Source of the DNA: Parabacteroides sp. PF5-9
GTDB lineage: Bacteria > Bacteroidota > Bacteroidia > Bacteroidales > Tannerellaceae
Direction of reading: 5' to 3'
Length of the DNA stretch: 64,000 bases
Assembly: GCF_029893105.1 (NCBI RefSeq)
Contig: NZ_JARXWG010000005.1
Location: 1-64,000 of the forward strand
The notes under the pieces are model-generated. The model was not told the DNA's origin. It saw only the letters and a program-made list of their open reading frames with translations, and ran no database searches. Position 1 is the stretch's first letter; every line of letters begins with the position of its first letter. Below are positions 35,907-43,122 of the stretch, piece by piece. A program made the position numbers and the translations under genes.

Positions 35907-36437
35907 ATGAATAATAGCCGGTTAGCAATTCGTGAAGCAAATAATTTCAGTATGAATAGTACGGACTTCTGTGTGTATTTCCGCTATTTATACTCCCATT
36001 TGCAAAATAATTTATCTCAGGATGAAATACTTGAGTTTTTCAAACAGATTTCTGTTGATATGGAGAATTTTATTCTGTCCAAATATCAACAAGAAAAAAA
36101 ATATCGCAAGTCGAGGCAAGATGAGCTTTTCGAAAAGTTCATCGCCGCCTTGCGGTTGCACTGTTCCACCGAACATAGTCTCAAATTTTATGCCGATAAA
36201 CTTTTTGTCTCCCCTCAATATTTATCGAAAGTGGTAAAAGATGTAAGTGGCAAAACGGCAAGTGTATGGATCGCAGAATTTGTCTTATTGGAAGCAAAAG
36301 CACTATTGACACACACCAATCTAACCATTCAGGAAGTCGGTTTTAATATGGGATTTGCCGATCAATCTTCATTTGGCAAGTTCTTCAAGAAAAATGTAGG
36401 GATGTCACCCAAGAAATTTATTCAACAATTGGCTTAA
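35907..36437 (+). CDS. short AraC-family regulator lacking the effector domain
   Basis: A 176-residue protein with a complete AraC DNA-binding domain at the C-terminus (about 92-176; LKFYADKLFVSPQYLSKVVKDV and FADQSSFGKFFKKNVGMSP). The N-terminus holds only the last helices of the effector domain that precede the HTH in the 301-residue regulator at 340-1245. The missing part cannot lie upstream, since DUF2892 ends 10 bases before. It may be a natural short activator or a remnant of a longer gene. It is the last gene of the operon and could regulate it. Confidence 0.82.
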   Translation: MNNSRLAIREANNFSMNSTDFCVYFRYLYSHLQNNLSQDEILEFFKQISVDMENFILSKYQQEKKYRKSRQDELFEKFIAALRLHCSTEHSLKFYADKLFVSPQYLSKVVKDVSGKTASVWIAEFVLLEAKALLTHTNLTIQEVGFNMGFADQSSFGKFFKKNVGMSPKKFIQQLA

Positions 36438-36549
36438 CCCCTCCTCTTTTCTCCACTTTCAAGAATCACTGGATATGGTCTGTAAAAAAAATGAATTGAA
36501 TCTTGTCCCCCAATCTTGCGGATCATCTGTTTTTTTATCCGGAAACATT

Positions 36550-36640
36550 GATCGTCTACCAATTGGTAGACGATCGAGCCACAGTTGGTAGACGAAAGTG
36601 ATCCAACTGGTAGACGATCGGGACACAGTTGGTAGACGAT
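36550..36640. repeat. 22-bp-period repeat array with a 26-bp palindrome
   Basis: Four direct copies of TTGGTAGACGA start at 36563, 36585, 36607 (CTGG variant) and 36629, exactly 22 bp apart. The first copy is also the right arm of a perfect 26-bp palindrome at 36550-36575 (arm GATCGTCTACCAA). The regular two-turn spacing puts all copies on one DNA face, as in operator or iteron arrays. The surrounding 36438-36846 has no supported gene. Confidence 0.85.
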
Positions 36641-36846
36641 TAATTCCTTCAAAAAAAATATTAGACTATCTGGGCAAAAAAAGAACAAGATCCAATTGAA
36701 TTTTCAACTCTCTGAGAGAAGAAACAAGGTTGAAAATAAGACAACTGTGTAGGCAGTGGAATTAAAATCAGGCAGAATCGGATAAACATATTCCACCTCT
36801 TTGAGGTTTAATAGAGATAGTTCAAAGCAAATTATATGAAATACAC

Positions 36847-36854
36847 TATCTTTG
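36847..36854 (+). promoter_or_regulatory. -7 promoter element of the small Cys protein gene
   Basis: TATCTTTG fits TAnnTTTG and lies 39 bases before the ATG at 36894. No clear -33 TTTG is seen 19-21 bp upstream. Confidence 0.45.
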
Positions 36855-36893
36855 TTTGAACAATTGTATGAAAAAAGTAAAAAGTGTTCTATT

Positions 36894-37073
36894 ATGACGC
36901 ACCATAATTGCGAAAACTGCTCCATAAGAGCGAAGTATGACCAAGCTCCCAAGTCGCTGATCGGTCGTTTCTGGCGTTGGCACATCAACTTCTGTCCGGG
37001 ATGGAAAGGATATATCCATTCATTGGATGATGAGAAAAGGCAAGCCTTGAAAAATAAATATCAGCTGAAATAA
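36894..37073 (+). CDS. small Cys-containing protein of unknown function
   Basis: A 59-residue protein. The pattern MTHHNCENCSIRAKYD (CxxC near the N-terminus) and RFWRWHINFCPGWKGYI with a third Cys suggests a small metal-binding or redox protein that occurs in other Bacteroidetes; function unknown. The frame is open from 36852, but that start falls inside the TATCTTTG promoter box (36847-36854), so 36894 is preferred. Confidence 0.65.
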   Translation: MTHHNCENCSIRAKYDQAPKSLIGRFWRWHINFCPGWKGYIHSLDDEKRQALKNKYQLK

Positions 37074-37122
37074 ATATTGAAGAATTAATCTGGCTTTCGG
37101 CCGAAAAAGAAACAATTGGAAT

Positions 37123-37602
37123 ATGGTGGAGAAACCCCTGGTAGATAAACAGTACTTACTCGAAAAATTCCCCGGCAAAAGCGGTTGGACATATGCAGAA
37201 ATTCCTGAACTCCAGATTGGCAATCGATCCTTTGGGATGTTGAAAGTAAAAGGTTCGATTGATGGTTTTGAGGTTGCCAACTTCCATTTAATGCCTAAGG
37301 GCAACGGCAATTTGATGATCACGGTTAAAACCGAAATTCGAAAAGCGATCAACAAGCAAGCAGGTGATTGGGTACACATTGTTTTATATTCGAATGATGA
37401 ACCGCTTGTTACCCTCGAAGACTTTCTATTATGTCTGCGCGATGAGCCGGAAGCCCTACGGTTTTATCAGTCGCTCAACGAAAACGAACAACAAGACTAC
37501 GTCAAGTGGATCTTCTCCGCCAAGGCTGAGCAAACGAAAGTAGAACGAATCGCCAAAACACTTGACAGGCTTGCGAAGAATCAGAAGTATCACAAAGAAT
37601 AA
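37123..37602 (+). CDS. DUF1905 / YdeI-type protein
   Basis: A 159-residue protein. Residues about 12-92 match the DUF1905 beta-barrel pattern (GKSGWTYAEIP, SFGMLKVKGSIDGFEV, FHLMPKGNGNLMITVKTEIR). The C-terminal part (about 105-159) matches the YdeI/OmpD-associated helical motif, including LDRLAKNQKYH. Biochemical function is not established. It lies 49 bp after the small Cys protein on the same strand. Confidence 0.8.
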   Translation: MVEKPLVDKQYLLEKFPGKSGWTYAEIPELQIGNRSFGMLKVKGSIDGFEVANFHLMPKGNGNLMITVKTEIRKAINKQAGDWVHIVLYSNDEPLVTLEDFLLCLRDEPEALRFYQSLNENEQQDYVKWIFSAKAEQTKVERIAKTLDRLAKNQKYHKE

Positions 37603-37704
37603 GGATAAAGGAGATAAAAATGAGAACACCTACCGATCACAAAATTTCAATAGTTCAATCTACTGAATAACACTATATTTCTAAAAAAATACTATCTTTA
37701 GCGC

Positions 37705-38106
37705 ATGAAAAAATTTCTTTTCATACTCGGACTGTTTTTTACAGCATTTCTACTTACACCCAAAGAAGTTGTGAGTAGTGATGATATGCTTGTTTTGCAA
37801 GAACACGAGGCTGTTATGAAAGAAAAAAATGCGGCAGATATGCAGCATCGACTGGAAACGATTACTAAAGATTTACGGAACAGTAGCGGCCTGACTCCTC
37901 GTCGAAATTTTCAGACATCTTCTCAGACAATCAATGTTCGTTTTTTGAAAAATACCGAACGAATCATTCAATATATCCGTTTAAAAAACCAAAACTGTCT
38001 TCAAAAAGTCTCAGAATACGTTAGTTTTAATGAAACGACCAACCACTCTGCACTTCTTACCCGAATGCGGTATCACGTCTTCGCTTTGCGAAAAATAATT
38101 ATTTGA
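37705..38106 (+). CDS. exported protein of unknown function
   Basis: A 133-residue protein with a signal peptide (about 1-20; FILGLFFTAFLLTP) and a mature part with no recognisable domain. The mature part is basic, with ETITKDLRNSSGLTPRRNFQTS and MRYHVFALRKIII near the end. A near-consensus -7 element TATCTTTA lies just upstream of the ATG. Its neighbours give no functional hint. Confidence 0.6.
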   Translation: MKKFLFILGLFFTAFLLTPKEVVSSDDMLVLQEHEAVMKEKNAADMQHRLETITKDLRNSSGLTPRRNFQTSSQTINVRFLKNTERIIQYIRLKNQNCLQKVSEYVSFNETTNHSALLTRMRYHVFALRKIII

Positions 38107-38213
38107 AATTTAAGTAAATATCAGATTTGGTGAGGGAAATAAGTTTCTTTCACCCATACGTTTGCGTCTAAGCGTAACAAAAAGTCTATTTATTTATTAA
38201 AATCATAATTATC

Positions 38214-38420
38214 ATGGCAAAAAATAAAGCGGGAAAAACGCGTATCTATCTATATGTACTTTTAACAATTGCAGGTTGTATCTTAGCTTGCAGTTCTATC
38301 ATCACAAACGACTATCTGAAATTACTGGTAGTGATGCTTACGTTATGTGGTGGACTTTTCGGTATTATGAAGGGGTTAAGCAACCCTTCAGATACAGAGA
38401 AATCAATAACTAAGGAATAA
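38214..38420 (+). CDS. small two-helix membrane protein
   Basis: A 68-residue protein with a basic N-terminus (MAKNKAGKTR) and two hydrophobic helices (about 12-30 and 36-55). No family is recognised. It is followed 22 bases later by another small protein of the same layout, so the two probably form a pair. A 5' hairpin (GGTGAGGGAAA with TTTCTTTCACC, near 38135-38160) lies in the leader. Confidence 0.6.
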   Translation: MAKNKAGKTRIYLYVLLTIAGCILACSSIITNDYLKLLVVMLTLCGGLFGIMKGLSNPSDTEKSITKE

Positions 38421-38442
38421 ATAACTTCAAATAGAAAATATA

Positions 38443-38637
38443 ATGCGCATGAATAAAGATTTGGCAGAAGCTCTTATGATGCTTTCTGCAATCTGCTTGG
38501 TATTGGTCGGCACTTCAGCTTTTGATAGTGGAACGACAAAAAACATACTAATGGGCGGATTAGGTATTTTAGCTGTTTTAATGGGAATCATTCGCTTCTT
38601 CTCAAAAAAAGGGGGAGAAGAAACGACCGAAAATTAA
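38443..38637 (+). CDS. small two-helix membrane protein
   Basis: A 64-residue protein with two hydrophobic helices (about 8-26 and 34-52) and a charged tail (KKGGEETTEN). Same size and topology as the product of the gene 22 bases upstream, and both end their second helix with a glycine-rich GGL(F/G)G(I/L) segment, so they may be paralogues. The function is unknown. It is followed by a terminator. Confidence 0.6.
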   Translation: MRMNKDLAEALMMLSAICLVLVGTSAFDSGTTKNILMGGLGILAVLMGIIRFFSKKGGEETTEN

Positions 38638-38660
38638 CCAGCCAGTCTGTTCTGATAGAA

Positions 38661-38692
38661 AAGAGAAGTTTTCCAGACTTCTCTTTTTCTAT
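38661..38692 (+). terminator. terminator after the small membrane protein genes
   Basis: AAGAGAAGT (38661-38669) pairs with ACTTCTCTT (38677-38685) across a 7-nt loop and is followed by a T-rich tract. It lies 24 bases after the stop at 38637. The remaining 38693-38993 contains no supported gene. Confidence 0.8.
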
Positions 38693-38993
38693 TTTAATGC
38701 GTTTGCACAAGCACTCTTAAACCTTCTCCTAAAGTCAGCACTCTCTTTTCTCCTTCTGCATTATAGACGCATCAAAAAGAACTATTAGAGAGCAACTATA
38801 TATTATCGCAGGGTATATGACCCCAATTTTTACACAAAACTCAATTCTTTGGATTTTTAAAATTATCGTCATCAACAATTCTAACAACCCAACACCTCCT
38901 TGATTTACAGGCATTTTATCCATTTCTCCGATACACAAAAGTCTCTTTCGCCCCACCCTCATCATCTTTTTATCCATTTTTTTCTCGATATCG

Positions 38994-39024
38994 TTTGGAG
39001 TTAACCAAAAAAGCCATATCTTTG
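38994..39024 (+). promoter_or_regulatory. promoter of tRNA-Val
   Basis: TTTG (38994-38997), 19 bp, TATCTTTG (39017-39024): a perfect Bacteroidetes promoter with the same spacing as that of tRNA-fMet. The tRNA begins 42 bases downstream of the -7 box. Confidence 0.85.
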
Positions 39025-39065
39025 CAACGCTTTTCAGGGGAAAAGTCATTCAAAAACAAATTTAC

Positions 39066-39140
39066 GGGCGTTTAGCTCAGCTGGTTCAGAGCATCTGCCT
39101 TACAAGCAGAGGGTCGGCGGTTCGAATCCGTCAACGCCCA
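39066..39140 (+). tRNA. tRNA-Val (TAC)
   Basis: The 75-nt cloverleaf has acceptor stem GGGCGTT/AACGCCC, D arm AGCTCAGCTGGTT, anticodon arm TCTGCCTTACAAGCAGA with anticodon TAC, T arm GGCGGTTCGAATCCGTC and discriminator A. CCA is not encoded. An integrase gene follows 291 bp downstream, so the 3' end may have served as an attachment site, but I found no repeated 3' end inside the window. Confidence 0.94.
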
Positions 39141-39185
39141 CGGAACGGCGAAATCCTAAAAAGACAGGAGAAGCCAACAAAAGAC

Positions 39186-39223
39186 AAAAAGTCTGTTAGT
39201 CAGTAGATTAGCAGACTTTTTTT
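39186..39223 (+). terminator. terminator of tRNA-Val
   Basis: AAAAAGTCTG (39186-39195) pairs with CAGACTTTTT (39212-39221) around a 16-nt loop and is followed by further T residues. Confidence 0.75.
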
Positions 39224-39431
39224 ATTCTACCCTCGGACAAGAAAAGACAATTTAGGACAGCAGTCGAGTGAGTAAAAAGTGACCGAATTCACATACTCAT
39301 TTTTCAGTCACTTTTTCGTTAATTATCGGCTGGAATATAATGACTTACAATGACCTAACTTGGCTTATTTGAGAGCTTCATTCTTTAAGTTTCAGTGAGT
39401 AATTTTGTCGAATTATTAAAAAGAATGAGCA

Positions 39432-40493
39432 ATGAAAAGTACGTATCGAATCCTTTTTCTTATCAGAAAGAAGAATGCAAACAAAGATGGCCTGACTAAT
39501 ATTATGGTCAGAATATCCATTAGCGGAGAAAAAGCAGAATTCAGTTCTAAAGAATTTGTAAAGCCTGAAATGTGGAATTCATTGGGCAAAGTCATGGGAA
39601 GAACAAAGGAAGCCCAACAAATCAATGATTCACTGGATAAAATAAAGATTGCTCTAGATAAGCAATACAAAGAAATCCTTGAAAAAGACGGTTATGTTAC
39701 ACCAGATAAACTCCGAGATACCTATTTGGGTAAAATTATACGCAAACACTCAGTCTTATCTTTATATGATATTAAGGTGGAGCAAAAGCGAAATCTTGTA
39801 GGCAAAACAATTCGTGATACTACTCTTGCTAAATATCTGGCAACCAGAAAACGCGTCGGTGATTTTATGGTATATAAATACAAGAAAGAAGATATGCCAA
39901 TCCGCGATGTAGATTTTCAGTTCGTAACTGATTATGAAGTTTATTTAAAGTCGGTCTGTGGATGCGGGCATAACTCAACGGTCAAGCATTTACGTTATCT
40001 GAAACAAGTTGTTACCAATGCACTCAAAAACAGATATATCACTGTTGATCCTTTCGATGATTATACATTGGGATACAAACCTGTAAAAAAGGAGTTTTTG
40101 ATTGAACCTGAAATCAAGAAACTGATGAATAAGAAATTCGAATCGAAACGATTAGAAGAAGTACGAGATGTTTTTTTATTCCAAATTTTCACAGGATTAG
40201 CTTATATAGATGCTGCCAATCTAACAGAAGATAATATCATAGAAGATGGCTTCGGTCAGAAGTGGATACAACTAACCCGCCAAAAATCTTCCGTTCAGGC
40301 AAATATTCCTCTGTTGGATGTTCCTTTATCTATCCTCAAAAAACACAGAGGATTAGAGGATGGCAAACTTCTACCAATTCATACCAACCAGAAAATGAAC
40401 GAATATTTGAAAGAAATCGCTTCTTTATGCGGCATAAACAAAAGGCTTACAACACATTGCGGAAGACACAGAGTTGTATCTTTTGCGCTATAA
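39432..40493 (+). pseudogene. IntDOT-like tyrosine recombinase, C-terminally truncated
   Basis: The 353-residue frame has the Bacteroidetes integrase N-terminal and core-binding domains (1-200) and the first part of the catalytic domain. Box I reads FTGLAYIDAANL, with Ala where most tyrosine recombinases have Arg; IntDOT-type integrases also lack this Arg. The catalytic Lys region (TRQKSS) and the HxxR box (THCGRH) are present. The protein then ends within a few residues, about 50-60 residues short of the family, so the second His/Trp and the nucleophilic Tyr are missing. It is therefore probably inactive. The loss point coincides with a sequence like a CTnDOT att core (40476-40486). Confidence 0.65.
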
Positions 40494-40756
40494 ATAAGCA
40501 AGTTACAGAAAATAATTTCTTGATAGGTAACGATTTAGAAACGAGCGAACTTCATTGATTCGCTTAGTTCTTGCATAAAATAAAGAGCGACTTAACTTGG
40601 TGTAAAGATACGGAATAATCTCCATATTGCCAACATTTTCAATATATATTCTTAATCCCTTTCTCTGCTATTTCTTCCGTTCAGCCATTCAACATATTGG
40701 CACAATGTACGTGTAAATATGTGATTTTGAAATTTCTACTATTCTCAAAGAATCAC

Positions 40757-40764
40757 TATCTTTG
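40757..40764 (+). promoter_or_regulatory. -7 promoter element for the structured RNA
   Basis: TATCTTTG matches TAnnTTTG and lies about 20 bases before the first hairpin of the structured RNA. No good -33 box is seen (TTTC at about 40733). Confidence 0.5.
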
Positions 40765-40784
40765 TATCAGAAATATAGAATTTT

Positions 40785-40980
40785 AACGGGTTAAATCCGT
40801 TTAGATATAACATAACGTTCGCTGAACGTCTCAATGTAGAAAACTGGTAATTTTCATTTGAAAGAGACTAATAGCGCAATGTTCATGCTATACGAAAGTA
40901 TGGCGTGGGCTTGCCTGTTTCTTTCAAAGGGTATACCAGTACCTCTACATTGGAACTGTGTGAGTTCCACGCTTTTTTTT
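40785..40980 (+). ncRNA. highly structured RNA with intrinsic terminator, upstream of the DHFR-family gene
   Basis: Two small hairpins come first: AACGG/CCGTT (40785-40801) and ACGTTC/GAACGT (40815-40829). A long nested rod follows: P1 40832-40840 with 40944-40952; P2 ACTGGTA (40843-40849) with TACCAGT (40934-40940); P3 TTTGAAAGA (40857-40865) with TCTTTCAAA (40920-40928); and P4 ATGCTATAC (40885-40893), GAAA tetraloop, GTATGGCGT (40898-40906). A terminator hairpin GGAACT/AGTTCC (40952-40968) and eight T residues follow. It could be a leader attenuator/riboswitch for the gene at 41034 or an independent RNA (6S-like rod shape). I cannot assign a known family. Confidence 0.65.
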
Positions 40981-41033
40981 GCGTGTTACAGCGAATTAAG
41001 TTAAGGACTTAATAATACGTAAATATTAGTAAC

Positions 41034-41582
41034 ATGAAAAAGATTATTCTTTACATTGCTGCATCACTCGACCAACGCATTGCAGAACCGGGCGGTGAAT
41101 TGGACTGGCTTACCGGATTCTCAAATCCCGAAAAGGCAGATTACGGCTACAAAGAACTATCAGCTTCGGTAGACACGGTTATTATGGGTGGTCGGACTTA
41201 CCGTGAAATTCTGAATATGGATGTAATCTGGCCGTATTCAGAGCAAACGGCTTATGTTGTTTCCCACCATGAATGGGAAGCAAAGGGAAATATACGTTTC
41301 ATTACAGAGAATATTATTGAAACAATTTCTGAACTTCGCAATCAGGACGGGAAAGATATTTGGTTGGTCGGAGGTGGCAAATTGGTTTCAATGTTGCTTG
41401 CTGCGGATTTAATTGATGAAATGCAAATTTGCTACGTCCCTTTAATTTTAGGAAATGGTATACTCTTATTTCCCGGACAAGATAAGGGATCAAAATGGAA
41501 AATAACAGGTACTAATGTTTACAATTCAGGTATGCTAAAAGTTGATTATCAAAAAATATTACAGTATCATTTAAAATATTAG
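41034..41582 (+). CDS. dihydrofolate reductase-family protein (RibD C-terminal type)
   Basis: A 182-residue protein with the DHFR/RibD-C fold: MKKIILYIAASLDQRIAEPG at the start, VIMGGRTYREIL in the cofactor-binding core, and DIWLVGGGKLVSMLLAADLIDE near the end. Such short ICE-borne homologues reduce pteridine-like substrates or have unknown roles; trimethoprim resistance is possible but not shown by sequence alone. It lies 53 bases downstream of the terminator of the structured RNA. Confidence 0.88.
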   Translation: MKKIILYIAASLDQRIAEPGGELDWLTGFSNPEKADYGYKELSASVDTVIMGGRTYREILNMDVIWPYSEQTAYVVSHHEWEAKGNIRFITENIIETISELRNQDGKDIWLVGGGKLVSMLLAADLIDEMQICYVPLILGNGILLFPGQDKGSKWKITGTNVYNSGMLKVDYQKILQYHLKY

Positions 41583-41755
41583 TATCTTCATACAAGATAC
41601 TAATAAATTAAAGTACATATTAATGCGTATTATGTAACCTTTTTGGCAATAAAATTGTTTATAAAATATATAAGAATACATAAAGGCGAGTTTCCACTAA
41701 AAATTAGGGAATTGTTCACTCGCCAAAACATTAAGTAATATTAAAAAACATCATT

Positions 41756-42169
41756 ATGGAATCAACTAAACAGCAAGCAAACACCATGTTCTTAGAAAAC
41801 GTAAGCCGCTACAGTTTTGACGAGACTTTTGAAAAATTGTCAGAAAAAATCCTGTCCATAGGTAATTGGAAAATACAGCATATTCATGATATGCAGGAAA
41901 CGCTTCGTAAAAATGGGAAAGAAGTACTGCCTATAAAAGTTATAGAATTGTGCAGCCCTAAATATTCCGGAAGGATATTGGAGCGCGATGCGGAACGTCT
42001 CTATTCATCGTTACTTCCATGTCGCATATCTATATATCAAACTTCTGACGGTGTAACTCATATTTCGCGTATGAACTCGGCTGCAATGGCTGCACAAATT
42101 GGTGGGCTGGTAGAAGAAGTAATGAGTGAAGCCTTCGCAGAAATTGAAAAAACGATAACTGAAATATAA
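41756..42169 (+). CDS. DUF302-domain protein
   Basis: A 137-residue protein without a signal peptide. The middle and C-terminal part (VIELCSPKYSGRILERDAER, LLPCRISIYQTSDGVTHISRMN) matches the DUF302 pattern. These proteins often travel with metal or redox stress genes; biochemical function is unknown. Its leader (41685-41724) folds into a hairpin with GGCGAGT/ACTCGCC ends. It precedes the Fur-family regulator by 77 bases. Confidence 0.82.
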   Translation: MESTKQQANTMFLENVSRYSFDETFEKLSEKILSIGNWKIQHIHDMQETLRKNGKEVLPIKVIELCSPKYSGRILERDAERLYSSLLPCRISIYQTSDGVTHISRMNSAAMAAQIGGLVEEVMSEAFAEIEKTITEI

Positions 42170-42246
42170 TCGTAAATTTAAGGGTAGGTAAAAACGAATA
42201 ATTTCATGGCAAATTTGTAATTTTACAGCATGAAAAATTTGGCTGA

Positions 42247-42669
42247 ATGTCTGAAAATATAGAATCGTTATTACAAGCAAGAGGTATAAAACCTACTGCC
42301 ATGCGTATGCTTATTTTAAAGAATATGCTTGATTTTTCGCGGGCATTCAGTTTAGCTGATTTGGAAGCAGTGATGGAAACTGCTGATAAATCAACCATTT
42401 TTCGTACCATTACCCTTTTTCACGAAAAACAGTTAATTCACAGTATTGATGACGGGTCAGGAGCGGTGAAATATTCCGTCTGTAACAGTAATTGCTATTG
42501 TAGTATCGACGATACACATGCTCATTTTTACTGTTTACATTGCCACAAAACCTTTTGTTTGGAAAAAGTTGCCGTTCCTGATATAAACATTCCCGATAAG
42601 TTAATTCCAGTAAGTATAAATCTCGTAATTAAGGGCTTCTGTGAAAATTGCACTAAGTTTGCAACTTAG
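42247..42669 (+). CDS. Fur-family metal-dependent repressor
   Basis: A 140-residue Fur/Zur-type regulator with a winged helix (about 10-75; TAMRMLILKNML, LADLEAVMETADKSTIFRTI) and a dimerisation domain rich in metal ligands: HAHFYCLHCHKTFC and a C-terminal CENC pair, which form the structural zinc site. It probably represses the metal efflux genes downstream and is relieved by metal, or responds to zinc. A 19-bp inverted repeat at 42658-42676 overlaps its stop codon and the promoter of the next gene and is the likely operator. Confidence 0.92.
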   Translation: MSENIESLLQARGIKPTAMRMLILKNMLDFSRAFSLADLEAVMETADKSTIFRTITLFHEKQLIHSIDDGSGAVKYSVCNSNCYCSIDDTHAHFYCLHCHKTFCLEKVAVPDINIPDKLIPVSINLVIKGFCENCTKFAT

Positions 42670-42676
42670 TTGCAAA
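42658..42676. promoter_or_regulatory. Fur-type operator between the regulator and the metal efflux genes
   Basis: TTTGCAAC (42658-42665), TTA, GTTGCAAA (42669-42676) form a perfect 19-bp inverted repeat, the size of a Fur-family box. It covers the expected -33 position of the promoter whose -7 box TATCTTTG is at 42687-42694. Confidence 0.6.
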
Positions 42677-42686
42677 ATATAATCGC

Positions 42687-42694
42687 TATCTTTG
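42687..42694 (+). promoter_or_regulatory. -7 promoter element ahead of the Cys-rich protein and czc genes
   Basis: TATCTTTG fits TAnnTTTG and ends only 4 bases before the ATG at 42699, so the transcript would start at or inside the start codon. Either the mRNA is leaderless or a downstream start is used. Confidence 0.5.
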
Positions 42695-42698
42695 CAGC

Positions 42699-43016
42699 AT
42701 GAAAATATTCGCTCTCATATTTGCATTATTCATTTTTTCACTTTCGGTTAACGCCTTTGGTGAGATCGGATGTTTGTGCGATAAATATGAGATTACGGCG
42801 AATATGGACGGAAACTCGCAAAGCAGTGATGATGGTTGTGCAGAGGGTTGCTCCCCTTTTCATGCGTGCCACACCTGTTCGGGGTTTACAATATCTCCGG
42901 TTTCTCATATTGCGAAACCTGTATTGAATAACAGGCTTTCGACACCAATTTTCCACGCTCAACAATTCATTTCCGCTTTCTGCGTAAACATCTGGCAGCC
43001 GCCAAAAATCGGTTAA
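42699..43016 (+). CDS. Cys-rich exported protein, DUF6660-like
   Basis: A 105-residue protein with a signal peptide (about 1-19, SLSVNAFG). The mature part has six or seven cysteines and two histidines in a short span (GCLCDKYE, DGCAEGCSPFHACHTC), then a non-Cys tail with PVSHIAKPVL. The pattern suits a periplasmic metal-binding protein and resembles DUF6660 proteins placed before czc/cus efflux genes in Bacteroidetes. Its promoter carries the Fur-type operator. Confidence 0.75.
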   Translation: MKIFALIFALFIFSLSVNAFGEIGCLCDKYEITANMDGNSQSSDDGCAEGCSPFHACHTCSGFTISPVSHIAKPVLNNRLSTPIFHAQQFISAFCVNIWQPPKIG

Positions 43017-43122
43017 TTTAACACCTTACTTAAGGGACAGACTTTACGTTGAACACATTTATTGCTGTTCAGCGAGGTAATTTTTGTATTCAATAAAGTT
43101 GTCAACAATTAAACCGAATAAT

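Noticed and set aside
36550-36640. CRISPR array
   Set aside because: Repeat cores are only 11-14 bp, the gaps are 8-11 bp and partly alike, and no cas genes are near.
36434-36688. 84-codon minus-strand frame through the 22-bp repeats, with repeated VYQL-like residues
   Set aside because: The repeat period of 22 is not a multiple of 3, so the peptide resemblance comes from the DNA repeat read in different frames, not from a protein repeat.
38735-39049. 104-codon minus-strand frame upstream of tRNA-Val
   Set aside because: It overlaps the tRNA promoter, is low in complexity and has no recognisable family features.
40262-40558. Out-of-frame continuation of the integrase, as evidence for a simple frameshift
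   Set aside because: The alternative frame gives no typical integrase C-terminus (no R-H/W ... Y motif), so the end is lost rather than shifted.
40879-41004. 41-codon frame (MFMLYESMAWACLFLSKG at the start) overlapping the structured RNA
   Set aside because: It runs through P4, P3, P2, P1 and the terminator with its T run; the base pairing explains the sequence better. A leader peptide cannot be excluded entirely.
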